Source of the DNA: Asaia bogorensis_B
GTDB lineage: Bacteria; Pseudomonadota; Alphaproteobacteria; Acetobacterales; Acetobacteraceae
NCBI RefSeq assembly: GCF_900465315.1
Contig: NZ_UBIX01000006.1
Reading direction: 5' to 3' (one strand)
Length of the DNA stretch: 64,000 nucleotides
The notes beneath the pieces were generated by a model. It had not been told where the DNA came from. It did no database searches and saw only the letters and a list, made by a program, of their open reading frames with translations. Shown piece after piece: positions 63,973 to 64,000 of this stretch. Position 1 is the first letter of the stretch. Every line of letters starts with the position of its first letter. A program made the translations under genes and the position numbers.

Positions 63973-64000
63973 AACGATACCGCAACATTTTGTGCCGTGC

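Overview
The window reads as an ordinary chromosomal stretch of an acetic acid bacterium (Acetobacteraceae, Alphaproteobacteria). The assignment is inference from gene content: a hopanoid transporter of the HpnN type, an OprB-like sugar porin, an F0 operon with separate b and b' subunits, a glnK-amtB pair, an entericidin-like lipoprotein and an FMN-dependent L-lactate dehydrogenase, all in a GC-rich background with dense, often overlapping genes. I saw no insertion sequence, prophage, integrase or CRISPR array. The only stretch that looks compositionally different is about 19.4-21.1 kb.

Layout. 1-5 kb: the end of a glycine-rich secreted protein, a DUF721 protein divergent from mutY, a hypothetical gene, a photolyase and an entericidin. 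5-8.7 kb: a complete riboflavin operon (ribD-ribE-ribBA-ribH) behind an FMN riboswitch. 8.9-13.9 kb: hpnN, an OprB porin and an AIM24 protein. 14-16.8 kb (minus): a membrane HEXXH protein, cysE and a UbiH-type hydroxylase. 17-19.2 kb: glnK-amtB and a small exported protein. 19.2-21.1 kb: an AT-rich leader and an orphan 510-residue gene. 21.4-25.6 kb: an FSA-like aldolase and fructokinase, a GIY-YIG/DUF4357 protein and an atypical nucleoside hydrolase. 25.9-29.7 kb: tRNA-Tyr, rlmB, a quinone-oxidoreductase-like protein, a sulfotransferase and a DUF3597 protein.

29.8-34.1 kb (minus) carries a permease-less PTS phosphorelay: hprK, rapZ, a mannose-type EIIA, HPr and EI. It is followed by a Rid protein whose start overlaps that of hprK, an M61 peptidase and a very large putA. 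41-45.8 kb is the glycine cleavage operon gcvT-gcvH-gcvP behind a tandem glycine riboswitch. 45.9-52.7 kb holds ybaK, a TonB-like protein, an AlkA-type glycosylase, an M20 peptidase with an alpha/beta hydrolase, and a ClC channel. 52.8-57.9 kb is atpI-atpB-atpE-b'-b followed by two polyprenyl-phosphate-type glycosyltransferases. The end of the window has an unlisted 43-residue membrane protein, a DUF2721 protein, a variant creatininase, a YVTN propeller, lldD and an outer-membrane SphA-like protein with a perfect inverted repeat upstream.

The most interesting observation is the PutA homologue. Its domains are intact in length, yet several active-site residues are replaced in both the proline dehydrogenase and the aldehyde dehydrogenase halves, including the catalytic Cys (Ser here). 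The nucleoside hydrolase and the creatininase-family protein also lack canonical metal or catalytic residues. Other items worth checking are the PTS/RapZ/HprK cluster without a sugar permease, two head-to-head gene pairs whose starts overlap or nearly touch, and the small membrane ORF at 57995-58126.
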